Of a DNA stretch of 64,000 nt, positions 1-11,348 are shown piece after piece (the first letter of the stretch is position 1; each line of letters begins with the position of its first letter). Source of the DNA: Sciurus carolinensis (lineage: Eukaryota; Chordata; Mammalia; Rodentia; Sciuridae). The stretch spans positions 56,679,268 to 56,743,267 of the forward strand of contig NC_062213.1 of assembly GCF_902686445.1 (NCBI RefSeq), written 5' to 3'. The position numbers and the translations under genes were made by a program. A model generated the notes under the pieces. The model did no database searches. It was not told the DNA's origin and saw nothing but the letters and a program-made list of their open reading frames with translations.

Positions 1-1440
1 TTGTTGTTATAGCCACCAATTATATTAAACCTACATTTGCTGGAGTCACCTCCTTTTAGTGGCTGGTCAAGGGAAAGAAAGTGTGTTTCTCTTAGGTTGT
101 TGAAACAAGTAGGAGAAAATAAGAGAGAGGTGCCTTGTGCTATAGTAATTTTTGGTCTCCTCAGTTATAAGTGTCATATTTGAAGGAATGCAGTGTTAGT
201 GAATAATAACAGACCTCTTTCTAATTCTCCCTGTGTCCTCTATCCCTCAACCCCACCTATTCTTGAATGTCAAGGTATTGTGATGAGAGTTGGAGGCAGG
301 AAACTCAGTTTTTATCTGGACCCAGATGTAGCATCACATCTCATGACCAGGTTCACCAAAGAATCCAGAAATTTGTAGTCAATAGAGAAAAAAACATGTG
401 ACTAAAAGTCTAATGGCATTTTCCTCTTCATTTTATGTGTGTTCATAAGTTTAAGTGATACTCAGTGTGTGACTCCAGGATTGGGAGAAAGTAGAATGCT
501 GGTGGTCATAAAGAAAATAATTCTTTTAAAAACTGACATTGAGAGTTTAGTGAACAGAAAACACAATGAGTTGGAATTAGGGTACTTACAAGTAAAGAAA
601 ATGGCCAGGGTAAGGCCAGGGTAAGGGGGAGTGGAAGTGTGTGTCTTTGGATATGAGCCTATTGAAGGACTGAAAGGAAGTTAGATGGTTGTTCACCTGA
701 GTGCTGAAATCTCCCAGAATGATCAAAGAACTTGGAGGAGATGTGAAGTTTATAAGCAAGTATCACAGTCTATCAAAAACGAAGAAAATTAAGTGTGAGT
801 TCCGTAGATGAGAACAATAAGAAGAGGGAGGGAGGGAGTGGTATTTGTAGATAGTGTCCTTTAAAAACGATTGCTTTAGAGAGTCAGGGAGTGATGATCA
901 GGAAATAGGGAAGGAAATTAGGAAGAACCTCAATCACACCTTCTGACCCCCAAAAGTAAAAGAAACACCAACCACCACATGAAAGAACTGGAAAGGAAGC
1001 ATATCCTTGGTACAGGGCCTGACCTTGGTTGCTAATTAAAGGTCCACATTGAGTTAACTACTGAAGTAGTCTTGGTTTTACACGCCGGCCGCATTTCCTC
1101 TTCCCTCACAGGAACATGATATTTGGAGATCCTTGTGGTTCATTGCAGATTGTGACTGCTGTTACATTGGAGGGTGGACTTGTTTTATTCCTTATACAAG
1201 AATGTTGGTGGGAAAATGGGAGTAGGTCAAATAGAAATAGGACTGTAGACCTAATGGAAATAACAATAAACTCATTCCTGTTGTTATGATTTTACATAAT
1301 TGTTTGAGAAGGATACCTACATTTTCTATGTTTTGAGAGAATAGGAACATGATATAAATGTGGTCTGTGTTATGATATATTTTGTGAAATAATTGCTTAC
1401 TCTCTGCATTGGTAATGCAGGGTATCCCCCCAGATCTTCT
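1..1440. other. Unassigned AT-rich DNA
   Basis: I recognise no gene or named repeat here. The two open frames of 61 codons (193-378 and 439-624) show no motif or family resemblance. A small tandem duplication of an 11-base unit (gccagggtaag) lies at about 604-625. Confidence 0.5.
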
Positions 1441-1442
1441 TA

Positions 1443-2343
1443 GTTTTATTTTTTATTATTTTTATTATTATTTTTTTATTTTTACAGACTGCATTTTGAT
1501 TCATTGTACACAAATGGGGTACATCTTTTTGTTTCTATGGTTGTGTACAATGTAGATTCATACCATTCATGTAATTATACATACACACAGGGTAATGATT
1601 TTTGTCTCATTCCACCATTTTCATACCCTCCTCATTTCCCTCTACGTAATCTAAAGTTCCTTCATTCTTTTCTCACCCTCCCGCCTCCTGGTCCCATTAC
1701 ATATCATCATCTACTTATCGGGGAAAATATTTTGCCTTTGGTTTTTTGGGATTGGCTTATTTTGCTTAGCATGCTATTCTTTAATTCCACTCATTTATCT
1801 GCAAATGCTATAATATTATTCTTCTTTATGACTGAATAATATTCCATTGTATATATATACCACATGAAGAACTTACAAAACTTTACACCAAAAATACAAA
1901 GAACCCAATCAATAAATGGGCCAAGGAACTGGACAGACACTTTACAGAAGAAAACACACAGGCAATTAATAAGTATATGAAAAAGTGTTCAACATCTCTA
2001 GTAATTAGAGAAATGCAAATTAAAACAACTCTAAGATTTCATCTTACTTCAGTTAGAATGGCTCTTATCAAGAACACAAACCATAAAAGATGTTGGTGTG
2101 GATGTGAGGGAAAAGGCACACTTTTACATTGCTGGTGAAGTTGCAAATTGGTGCAGTCACTCTGGAAAGCAGTATGGAGAATCCTCAGAAATCTTGGAAT
2201 GGACCCACCTTTTGACCCAGTTATCCCACTCCTTGGTTTATACCCGAAGGACCTAAAATCAGCAAACTACAGTAACACAGCCACATCAATGTTTATAGCA
2301 GCTCAGTTCACAATAGCTAGATTGTGGAACCAACCTAGATGCC
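1443..2343 (-). mobile_element. LINE-1 3' end with inverted 5' segment
   Basis: From about 1443 to 1860 the plus strand shows a T-rich tract and then the antisense of a squirrel-type L1 3' end, ending near the antisense of the usual ggaatattattcagtca stretch. From about 1865 to 2343 the orientation flips: this part reads as sense L1 ORF2 C-terminal sequence on the plus strand, and an open frame at 2148-2340 carries the ORF2 string SLWKAVWRIL and a PFDPVIPLLG-type motif. The 5' part is thus inverted relative to the 3' part, as produced by twin priming during L1 integration. The element is strongly 5'-truncated and cannot move. It seems to have landed next to or inside a SINE tail. Confidence 0.85.
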
Positions 2344-2450
2344 CTTACTTTTATTTTGAGAGAGTTTCACTAAGTTTACCAGACTGGCTTCAAAGTTACA
2401 ATCTTTCTACCTCAGCCTCCTAAGTTGCTGGTATTACTGCACTTGGTTAT
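2344..2450 (-). mobile_element. B1/Alu-like SINE half, antisense
   Basis: The plus strand reads through the typical antisense 7SL-derived stretch: ttttgagagagtttcactaa, then cagactggcttcaaa, then cctcagcctcctaagttgct. It matches the B1-like half of the composite squirrel SINE seen elsewhere in the window. The missing tail may be the T-rich tract at 1443, separated by the L1 insertion. Confidence 0.7.
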
Positions 2451-2452
2451 GC

Positions 2453-3579
2453 AAGGAAATTTTTGAAAAACATTTGCAAAGTTGTTTTAGAAGTTAAAAT
2501 GACTATTCCTTCTGCATTCATTAGCAAGTGGGAAAAACTATGCTACTTTCCAGGTCATGTTTGAGGGCAAGTGTGAAATTGGCACATATTTTAATTACTC
2601 CTTCCCCTAAGTCATTTACCAGTCTTCATACCTTTCCCATCTTTGGGCACCATTGCCTCCTCTAGGCATCCTGTACTTTAAAGGCACTCTTGGATGCCTA
2701 CTCCTTCTCTGATTGCCTACTAATATTTCTAATTGAAACACTGTTTTCCTCTTCTCTATTCAGCTGGAATCTAGTCTACTTAGTGTCTTATTTTCTTTTA
2801 TATGTTTTTGCATTCCCCACCAGAGAGCTTTTAGCTGGAGTACTGAAACTCAAATGAAGGGATATTTCCAGCAATCATGGTATTGGGGAAGCAGGATAAT
2901 ATTCTTTAAATTAGAACATGCCAATAATTTCTCACTACATCAACCTCTAGTAGCCATTACATAGGATTTGTCTTTTTTAGAGGGAACAAAGCCAAAGCCT
3001 CTAAATATCATAATTTCAAAATTGACAGAACTCAGTGATCAACAAATCAATTAAAATATTTGCTAAAATCTGCTGGACAAAATGTGCAGTTCTGGGTTCA
3101 TGCTAATTGGTCAAAGCTTTGCTAGTAGGAGAAAACGTTGGATCTAAGACCAGTCAACAGCATGTCTCAAACAGTGATGAGATGCAGAGTTCTTGTCACC
3201 ATGGAGACAACAGAAAGAAGGGAGTCCATGTTCCAGTCCTTGAAGACTTCAGATACAAAAGAATTGAATCAGAATGCAAAACCTAGTTCATGGCCATAGA
3301 TATGAAGTCAATATTCACAGAGGGCAGACTCTACTAATCAAAGGCAGAGGTGGGCAAGCAGGTGATTTCTCAGGATGCATTCAAAATATGAAATCAGCGG
3401 GTCACCTACTTGTCATGTCTGTATGAATCTTTATAAACCTGGACTTTCCTCTAAAATCCTCTTCTTCAATTACATGTAGTAGCCTACATTACTCTAAAGT
3501 AGTGGGGATATTAAAAAAAAATTCAATGAATATATTTCAGTTAAATGTTGTCATTCAAGTCAAGAACATACACATCAAC
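2453..3579. other. Unassigned DNA
   Basis: No recognisable gene or repeat. No long open frame and no splice-bounded coding segment stood out. Confidence 0.45.
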
Positions 3580-3720
3580 ATTAGTACATTCACTTATTTA
3601 TCCTTTATTAATTCATTAACTTTTCAACTGAATTTTATTAACAGTTTTGATAATAATGATAAATATATGGTTCTTACCCTTAAAAATTATAAACTTGAAT
3701 TCAATGAGAGAAAACCCTAA
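3580..3720 (-). mobile_element. L2 LINE 3' fragment, antisense
   Basis: The pattern of an ATTTATT/AACTTTTC-type stretch, then ATGATAAATATATGGTTCTTACCCTTAAA-like spacing, then a CTTGAATTCAATG tail resembles the antisense L2 3' end. It is strongly diverged. The 72-codon frame across it is not a gene. Confidence 0.4.
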
Positions 3721-4591
3721 CTGTATTTTAAGAACACTCCTACATAATCCTTATATACTGGAAATATACAATTGAGCAGCTTAATTTAGTTACATCGTTT
3801 GTAATTGGACTTACTGTAGGTAGTCTAGGTGTCCTAGGGAAATCTCTCATTTCTAAGCATATGCATAAGTACATACATATACACATGTGGAAAAAATAAT
3901 GATTATGTATAGGGACCTACAGAAAGCTTATTTCTTGGCATCTCTTGCAATAAATAAAGACATAATTAATAATAAAATTCAGTGACACAATTCAAAATGG
4001 TACTCATAACAATATAATTATACCTAACTGGAGGAGTAAGAAAAAAATCTAGACTCTTATTGAAAGAGGGCCAGTGACTGGTTTGGAGAAACTTAGATTT
4101 TGTAGTGACCTTTAATACTAAGGCAGTCAGCCTGTTTAATTGCCTCTGTCCCTCAATTTCCTTTATTTTTAAAGGTGAAGATAGGACTAAGCAGAATCTA
4201 AAGAAGTCCAAGATGAGAACAAAATAGCTCCCTGAACAATGCCCCAGGATGAGGCAATATCAAAGAACACAAGTAGAGCTCTTCCTACACATAATTCTGT
4301 TCTCTGTCAGGTAGATTTTCTCACTTCTTCTTCATGAAATGTGTTTGTTTGCATTTGGCCTGGTCACGCTGTCTTTCTTTCAACTTGATCACTGATCAAT
4401 ATCAAGTGTCCACTCTATCCCAGACCTTGTGCTGGGTGCTTGCTGCTCCTAAGTCTCACATCAGTTGGTTAAGGCTTGTTTTCCTGAGAACCATCTTGCT
4501 TCTGGCCAGGATACATGTCACAAGAAGACCTCTGAGGACAGTTCAATCCTACAAACAATGAAATGAACCTCTATCAAATAGGCATTTAGTT
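3721..4591. other. Mostly unassigned DNA, weak L2 trace
   Basis: Nothing gene-like. At about 4390-4450 the string ccttgtgctgggtgctt is reminiscent of an antisense L2 3' end, but the match is too short to call separately. Confidence 0.4.
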
Positions 4592-4676
4592 TATGTCTTA
4601 GTCTGTTTGGGATGCTATAACAAAATGCTGTAAAAGAGTGACTGATAAATAAGAGAAATTTCTCACAGTTTTGGAG
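4592..4676 (-). mobile_element. MLT1-type LTR, outer part 1
   Basis: The plus strand opens with gtcttagtctgtttgggatg and continues to tctcacagttttggag, the antisense of the 3' end of an MLT1 (ERVL-MaLR) long terminal repeat. The rest of the same LTR resumes at 5119 beyond a younger inserted LTR. The assignment is from recalled consensus. Confidence 0.75.
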
Positions 4677-5118
4677 TGTTATGTTTTAGATGTGAGGTGT
4701 CCCCCCAAAAGCTCATGTGTAAGACAATGGAAGAAAGTTTAGAGGTTGAATGATGGGGTAGAAGACCCTCAATCTAGTTAGTGAATTACTCCTCTGATAC
4801 AGATTAACTGAGTAGTAATAGTAGGCAGGAAGGGTATGACTGGAAGAGGTGGGTCCCTGGGGGTGTGTTGCTTTGGGATACATATTTTGGGAGCTGAACT
4901 TAGTCTATCTGGTTTCTGGTGTGATGTCTTGAGTTACTTTACTCCACTATACTCTTCTGACATGATATTCTGCCTTATCTCAGGTAGTGAGGAATGGAGT
5001 AAGCCATCTATGGACTGAGACCTCTCTCTAAAACAAGAAGTCCGAAAATAAACTCTTCCTCCTCTAATTGTTCTTGTCAGGTATTTTGGTCACAGCAGCA
5101 AAAAAGCTGACTAAAACA
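4677..5118 (+). mobile_element. Younger MaLR-like LTR inserted in MLT1
   Basis: This 442-base unit starts with TGTTATG and ends with AAAACA, the TG...CA ends of a retroviral LTR. It has a polyadenylation-like aataaa near 5048. Three more copies of the same family lie antisense at 22657, 43050 and 63179, so it is a moderately abundant rodent lineage LTR. I could not assign a subfamily. No internal retroviral sequence accompanies it, so it is a solo LTR. I do not see a clean 5-base target duplication here. Confidence 0.8.
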
Positions 5119-5375
5119 CGGCAGATCTGGTGTTTGGTGAGGGCCACTTCCTGGTTCATTGACCCTCATCTTCTTGCTGGGCCCTCACAGTGGGAGGAGC
5201 CAGGTAGTTCTTTGAAACCTCTTTTTATAAGGTCACAAGTTCCATTTATAAGGAACACACCCTCATGAGCTAATCTCTTCCTAAAGGCCCCACCTCCTAC
5301 TATCATCACTTTAGTGATTAGGATTTCAACATGTGATTTTGCGGGGAACACAAACATGTGACCCATTGCAGCTTA
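5119..5375 (-). mobile_element. MLT1-type LTR, outer part 2
   Basis: This continues the MLT1 LTR of 4592-4676. Diagnostic antisense strings are ggtgagggccacttcctggt, cctcatgagctaatct and aaaggccccacctcctacta, ending with ggaacacaaacatgtgaccc. About 30 bases of the expected LTR are missing at the junction with the inserted younger LTR. Confidence 0.8.
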
Positions 5376-5615
5376 GAAACAATTTAGATAAAAAGAAGAT
5401 GGTTGCCTAATTGTTAGCATTCAGCTTCTTTGCTAGAAGTAATTAGAGGAAAAAACCTGAGACTATTTTGAAGATGACACTGCATTTTCATGAATTGGTT
5501 TAAGCTTTGTGACACCACAAATGCTTAGATATGAGAGAATCTTCTGCAAAGAACTTCTGAAAATGATCTTTAAAGTGATTGAATCAACCTAATGCATGTC
5601 TCCTTGGAGTGCCCA

Positions 5616-6045
5616 GTGGTATAGGTACAATGAGCACCCCCTTCCCATTTATATACTGAATTCTTAACCCCTAAACCTCAGAATGTGACCTTATTTGGAA
5701 ATAGGGTGCTTGTAGATGTAACTGGTTATGATGTAGGCTTTGGGGTGGGTCCTAATTTTATATGACTGTTATCTTCATGAAAACAGGAAAATTTGGACAC
5801 AGAGGCACAGACAGAGGGAGAACACTATGTGAAGATGAAGGAGGAGATGTACAAGCCAAAGAATGGCAAAAGTTACCAACAAACCCCCAGAAGCTGGGGA
5901 CAGGGCATGGGATGGGTTTTTTCCTCAAGGCCTTCAGTTTGATCTTGGACTTCTACTCTCTAGAATTTTGAGACAATGGATTTGTGTTATATAAGCCACC
6001 TAGTCTGTGGCACTTTGCTATAGCAGACCTAGCAAACTAATATCC
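5616..6045 (+). mobile_element. MLT1-type LTR, sense
   Basis: Sense LTR features occur in order: aatgtgaccttatttggaaa near 5683, gtcctaattttatatgactg near 5749, ggacacagaggcacagacag near 5796, then a 3' end reading gccacctagtctgtggcact and gcaaactaata. This order matches old ERVL-MaLR LTRs. The 69-codon frame at 5762-5971 lies inside it and is not a gene. Confidence 0.7.
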
Positions 6046-7601
6046 CTAGTTAAGAAAACTTTATATGTTTTGATTCACCCTTCATTACAATAGCTACTGA
6101 CCAAAAATGTTGTAGTAAAATTTCCACAAGAATGGTGTATAAGCAAAGGGCTTAGGATGTAACTGAGGATATATATTACCTTACTCCCAGGAGTTAGTAT
6201 TCAGGGAAATAAAAAACAACAACAAAAAATCAGCTTAAGCATACATCTAGAAAACCAAAAGACATCATAATATAGTTTTTCTACTTGACACATATATGGA
6301 CAGGATCTTTAAGAAGATGTTACAAAAACACACCTCTATGAACTCATGAGAAAGAAAAATAGAGGAAACAAGAAACAGTAAAGGATAATAAAGGGGAATT
6401 CAGCAGTGCTCTATAATGCCACAGTCACTATTTATTCAGGAAAGGAGAACATAGTGCATATGAAGACAAAGATGACATTTATAAATTTTTTCGGGTCATG
6501 ATCTCTACAGCTGCTAGTGGGACAGCACATGAAGGAATGCAGGGGTCAACTGAAGGTGGGCTCAGAGAGTCCAGGAAATACATTGGAAGGCATCTAAGGT
6601 AGCTCTTATCAAATTTGCTGTTCAACCTTCTAAAAATAAAGCCTGCAGAATTCTCTTTGATCCTCAGTATGTTTTTACTTATTTAGAGATGAGTGAGTTT
6701 ACAAATAGTTTGAAAAAAATTTAGGGATATGGGAAAGTTTGGAAAGATTTTATGATAAAAAATTATAGAGCTCCATTCACTTGCCAGTTTCCCTCTACTC
6801 TTGCTGTTTTTCTTCTTTCATTCAGCATCAGGGGACTGTTCATTTTCTTCTCCTCATTCTTTCACTTTCTTGAGTGAACTGGTGAACTGGAGAAGAGAAG
6901 GGAAATATATTCATTGATTTAAGGTCCCTCAATTGTTTTTATGTTTTAAGTAACATATCAATATGTTTTTCTCTTTTGCCTTTTCCCCTAGATGACATTT
7001 TCCTTAGACAATTGATGCCATTCATTTGTCTGAGGGGATAAGGTGCACATGGGAGTGGGAATAAATTGTGACAATCGGATCGAAAAGCACTCAAAACATA
7101 TTTTGCAATGTGACAATAGACTTGAAAGCCTTTCCACATATGAACATCTTCTGTATTTCATTAGCACAGTGCCTTGTACCTCAGCACTACTGGTAGAGGA
7201 TAAGAATGCATTACAGGCATGTGAACATGTTGGTATTTGCAGAAATTGCTAGGGATCAAAATGCAGGGGGTTTAAGCAAGGCCTGGGGTCTGGAATGCAG
7301 ATGGGCAAACCATTTTAGCATTAGACTATCAGATCCCAACCAAGACAAGAAAACATGAACCAAGAGCTTTACAGGCTGCTAGAATTATTCCAGCAGGGTG
7401 AGCAGCAACCTGGAGAACAAAAATCACTATGGAAACCAGAATCTCAGAGGACAATACTTGGTTCCAAGATTTACTTCACTCTTTGTCTGTGTAGTCACAA
7501 TAGCCACAAGCCTTCATCAGGAGCAAAGGAGAACTGAAATCTGAGAAATTGCATATTTCATCTTAAAAGCACTATTTAAATGTTTTCATAAGGCCACTAC
7601 A
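6046..7601. other. Unassigned DNA
   Basis: No gene recognised. Open frames of 60-69 codons on both strands between 6939 and 7537 overlap each other, have no motifs and no similarity that I recognise. They are treated as chance. Confidence 0.45.
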
Positions 7602-7916
7602 ATTGGCCCACCATATCTCTGGGTTATGCTTCTATATATTTAAGCAACCAAGATTGAAAATATTTGAAAAAAAATTGCATCTGTTCTGAACATGTTCTGA
7701 ACATGTTCTGAACAAGGACTTTTTTCCTTGTCGTTATACCCTGAAATACAGTATAATAAACACTTACATGAACATTTACATTGTATTATATGGGAGTATA
7801 TGCAGAGGTTATATGTAAAAACTGCATATTTTTACATCAGGGACCTGAGAAAACATAGAATTTGGTGTCCTGGGAGTCCTGGAACCAATTCCCTATGAAT
7901 ACAGAAGGGTAACTGC
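7602..7916. mobile_element. Tigger-type DNA transposon relic
   Basis: The order of gattgaaaatatttg, an internal gaacatg motif, gacttttttccttgtcgtta, cattgtattat, tatatgtaaaaactgcata and cctgggagtcctggaaccaa matches a non-autonomous TcMar-Tigger element (Tigger3-like by recall). The terminal parts are eroded and no transposase is present. The gaacatgttct segment has expanded locally to a short tandem array. Confidence 0.7.
7682..7716. repeat. Tandem 11-mer with two perfect p53 half-sites
   Basis: The 11-base unit gttctgaacat recurs about three times inside the Tigger-type repeat. This creates GAACATGTTC at 7688-7697 and again at 7699-7708, separated by one base. Both decamers fit the p53 half-site rule RRRCWWGYYY exactly. 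Binding is an inference only. Confidence 0.6.
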
Positions 7917-8790
7917 ATTTCCAGATTGAGAAGATTAAATGTAATCTTTTCTTCTATTATTCAAATTTGGAAATTTTTGAGGAAATAAGAGCAATCTTAA
8001 AGACTGAATAAGATATATTCTCTTTGCACATTCCTGTTGTGGTGTGAATTTATTTGTTTCTTTGCTGAGTTTTATTGACTTGGCTCTGTTTTCTGCCTGT
8101 TTGATACTCAGGATGAGATAGATGAGGAAATAGATACCAGTGACCAATGCAAAAGTGAATGGAAACACTCTGGGCCCTTAATTGCATCTCCTGCTAAGTA
8201 GCTCTCTTCCCCTGTGAGACTGAAAATTCATAGGTGGTCCTGCCATCAAGAGGGGCTGGATGGGTTTAGACGAAAGAGTAAGATCTGCTGGTTTTTGGAT
8301 GGACTGCAGACAATCATGTGGATCAAAGAAATGATGATAGAGTAGGAAGGATTGCACTTCTCAAATGATAACATCAGACCTTAAAATTTTTTTTTTTCTA
8401 ATGTGATGTAAGAACTCCTGAGGTTTGGGAAGGTTCAGTATGTTGCTAAAGATCATGAAGCATTAGTAGTGACACTGGTAAATGGGAACACTGGGCCATT
8501 AATCCAAATAGCCTGCATTTTTTCTTTTCTTTTCATTCATAGCTATTGAACCAAAGACAGTTTTGCTGCACTCTTCTATTCTTAGAAATTAAAAAAGAGA
8601 GAGAGAAATGTTGGAGGACTATAGCCTAAGCATTGGAAGGCAAAAATCTACAACTGGGTATTCTACAACCATTCATTTAAAGGGATACACTTCTGTGGAG
8701 AGTTCATATCACAGGTAGTTATAACCAGGGAATGGGGTTGGCAGTTTAGGCCATGATACATTGCCCAAAAATGCTTCAACAAAGACTACT
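7917..8790. other. Unassigned DNA
   Basis: Nothing gene-like is visible. A short purine run follows 8590. The segment ends in the A-run at about 8799-8820 that precedes the ID SINE. Confidence 0.4.
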
Positions 8791-8825
8791 AAAGAAATTA
8801 AAAAAAAAAAAAAAAAAAAAGAATT

Positions 8826-8955
8826 TGGGACCGGGCTTGTGGCTCAATAGTAGAACACTTGCCTAGCATGTGTGAGGCACAGCGTTTGATTCTCAGCACC
8901 ACATATAAATAAATGAATAAATAAAGGTCTATCAACATCTAAAAAACAGTTCTTC
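8826..8955 (+). mobile_element. ID-type SINE (tRNA-derived), sense
   Basis: A tRNA-like head holds an internal polymerase III A box (tggctcaatagtagaac) and B box region (gtttgattctc), followed by agcaccacatataaataaat and the squirrel ID tail with tatcaacatctaaaaaa. The flanks aaaaaagaatt at 8815-8825 and 8956-8966 form a target-site duplication. It is a retroposed SINE, not a functional tRNA gene. Confidence 0.9.
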
Positions 8956-8966
8956 AAAAAAGAATT

Positions 8967-10394
8967 GATGATAGAAAATTAAAACTCTTAAGTATATTTA
9001 GATTTCAAACTTTAGAAAGGCAGAAAACATTTATATTTCAACATAATGGTTGAAAATATAAAAAGATATTTAAGGAAAATGATAATGGAAAGAAAAACAG
9101 GTGGTATGTAAATTGCTAACAGTAACCTCTGTAATTTGACATATAATTTTCAGGTGAACAGGAAAACAGAACAGTTAGTAGGGAATGAGCAGCATTTGTT
9201 AGCTTAACTGCATTGGGCTCCATTAGCCATCGAAGAAAGTATTGGCTTCCATTTTATCATTGGATTGAAAAAAGGCTCTTTTTTTCTATGCTTTGAATTA
9301 AGTGTTAACAGGATAACTATTTCACACTGAATAACTACAAATTGCTTATTTAGGTGTTTCTATGGTTCAGTAACTAAGCACGGATGAATATGTAATTAGC
9401 TTTTAAACTCTCCCCTAATAGGCAATATACAATAGCTGTTCTATAGAAATTCATTTAATATGTCCCTAAGCATTTTTAGAATGTTAAATAGAATGTGTTA
9501 CCTGGTATTTGCATCAGTGCAGTGAATTTATTCCCTAATAAACATTTAATCCATGCAAAAATCTGGGAACAATTTAGCATAGTGGTATACAAGCAAACTC
9601 TGTTACAGGGACTAGTGTATACAGAACATCCATGAAACAGAGAAGGTTCACCATGTAAGTTGAAAGTTTCTGCAGAATTTGGGTTTATTTAAATACACAA
9701 GATAAAGCACCAACATACAAAATGAATATTGTTTTAGAAATAGCATAGCAGACACTTAAGTCAAGAAAGGCAGCGACCAGCTGTTTTTAGATAATTTTTA
9801 TAGCTTATATAAAATTCTGTCTAGAAATGATAAGAATGTCTCTGAAGTTGTCACAACAAGGAAGATTCTTCCTCCTTCTGAGAGAATCCTTAAGGATGAT
9901 AAGAGCTAGGGAAGCTTTCTGGAACATGTCATAGCTGCAAGTAGAAACATGAAGCAGAGGAACGACAAAACAAAGTTGCTTTCTGAAATGCTATAAAAAT
10001 AGAAAGAAAACTAAAGACTTTGAGTCTTCAGTTGAATTTGTTAGAGCCTAGTTCTCTAAAGCAATAGTTTTCTGGTCTAATAAGTATTTTTTTTTTCAAG
10101 AAGGAGATTTCATGCTCATTTCATGGAGACCATTAACTCCTGTGGCCCAGCAACTCTAGTTTATGGCACCTTTGCACAAAGTGAGCAGGTTCAGATAGTT
10201 TTTAAATGAATATGTGCTTATCCATAATTAATAATAGGAAGTGACCAATGAAAGTTTTTTTGATAATTGAAGTACACATTATTTAATATCAGATAATAGT
10301 AATACTAATAAAGAATGATTTTCAATTTTATTGGCAATTATTAAGTCCTTACTGTTTTTCACAGACACATTACATGGAAACTTCTGTACTGTCC
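8967..10394. other. Unassigned DNA
   Basis: AT-rich, with no recognisable repeat or gene. No open frame of note in the first 1.3 kb. The part beyond 10315 may belong to the 3' untranslated region of the SS18L2 retrocopy. Confidence 0.4.
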
Positions 10395-10830
10395 TACTGC
10401 TCTTGAAAATGCAAGCTTTATTTCAGAGTACACTGAGAAGAGGGGTCCCCATTTACAAACTGGAAGGGAGCACACAGATACCATATTCATTTGGCAAAGG
10501 CTCAGCTGGAAGTCTCATCAATTGTTGCTGACCGTCCAATACCTACTCAAGTTCCTCTTCAGGTTGAAACCGAACAGTAGCCTGAAGATGCCGATGGTGC
10601 CTTTGTTATCCAAACACACTCCCAATTCAGGAAACAGCACAACCGGGGTCAATTTATTGTGGGATCTGATTATTAAAATAAAGGTTTTCCTTGAGAATAC
10701 AGTTAAGTTAGTAACTTTCTTCACATTTTTCAGACTTTAAAAAGAATCACAAAGTTTTCATTCTTGTTTTAAGCAATTCTCCATTTCAGAGTAATTGGAT
10801 TACATTCAATTACTCCTTACAACAGAAAGA
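10395..10830 (-). pseudogene. Possible 3' UTR of the SS18L2 retrocopy
   Basis: Directly downstream (minus strand) of the SS18L2-like stop codon lies sequence with a polyadenylation-like AATAAA near 10420 (plus strand tttattt) and another near 10333. No poly-A tail is left, so the 3' limit is uncertain. Three overlapping 66-72 codon frames here show no protein similarity that I recognise. Confidence 0.35.
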
Positions 10831-11059
10831 TTATTCCATTGCTTTTGAAGTATCAGTTGGGCTGCCATCTGTGATGGTAGCTAAATAAATGAGAGTTCTA
10901 AGTAACATATGCTGGTACCTTTGGCTTGGAAATTCTTTCTTGGTCTTCCTGTGTGTCACTCATAGATAAAAGTTGATCATTCTTCTCCAGGAGCCACTGG
11001 ATAGTCTCCTCGACTTCTGCCTTGCCCCTTGTCCAGTCTGGTAGGAAAGCCATGGACAA
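10831..11059 (-). pseudogene. SS18L2: Processed pseudogene of SS18L2
   Basis: The minus strand encodes a degraded copy of SS18L2, a small protein (about 77 residues) resembling the N-terminal SNH domain of the SS18 chromatin subunit. Matching blocks in order are AFLPDW, RGKAEV, ETIQ and LLEKNDQL in one frame, then, after a frameshift around the middle, QHMLLRTLIYLATI and SPTDTSKAME followed by a stop in another frame. The relic spans 229 bases against about 234 expected. It covers the whole coding length with no intron, as for a retrocopy. The start codon has become TTG, one codon is lost near the asparagine-glutamine pair, and the middle of the protein is scrambled by frameshift. It is non-functional. 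The 67-codon frame 10898-11101 is the first part with a chance upstream ATG. Confidence 0.88.
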
Positions 11060-11311
11060 CCTGGGTTTCAGTGTGTGTGTGTGTTCAGGGGAGGAGTCCA
11101 CCTTAGGAATAGCCTCCAGCTATTCAGAAGAATAATAGAAAAAACATCCAAATTGATGCTACCTCCTCCACACTACAAGGCCCACTAAAGATTATTTCTA
11201 ATTGCATTTGGTGGAAACATAGATGAAATGACTTAAAATAAGAAAAGTTTTCACTTCTATTTGATTATTCAGTCATATTCCAAGTGCACACATCTGCACA
11301 CAAGCAACTAT

Positions 11312-11348
11312 ACATACACACACACACACACACACACAGACACACACA
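11312..11348. repeat. (CA)n microsatellite
   Basis: An alternating CA tract with one interruption. The threonine-histidine runs in the frames that cross it are produced by this repeat. Confidence 0.95.

Noticed and set aside
2148..2423. 91-codon plus-strand open frame as a gene
   Set aside because: It is the C-terminal part of L1 ORF2 running into an antisense SINE.
8826..8955. A possible tRNA gene with A and B boxes
   Set aside because: The tRNA-like head continues into an ID SINE tail and is flanked by a target-site duplication; related copies occur at 20021, 43581 and 51931.
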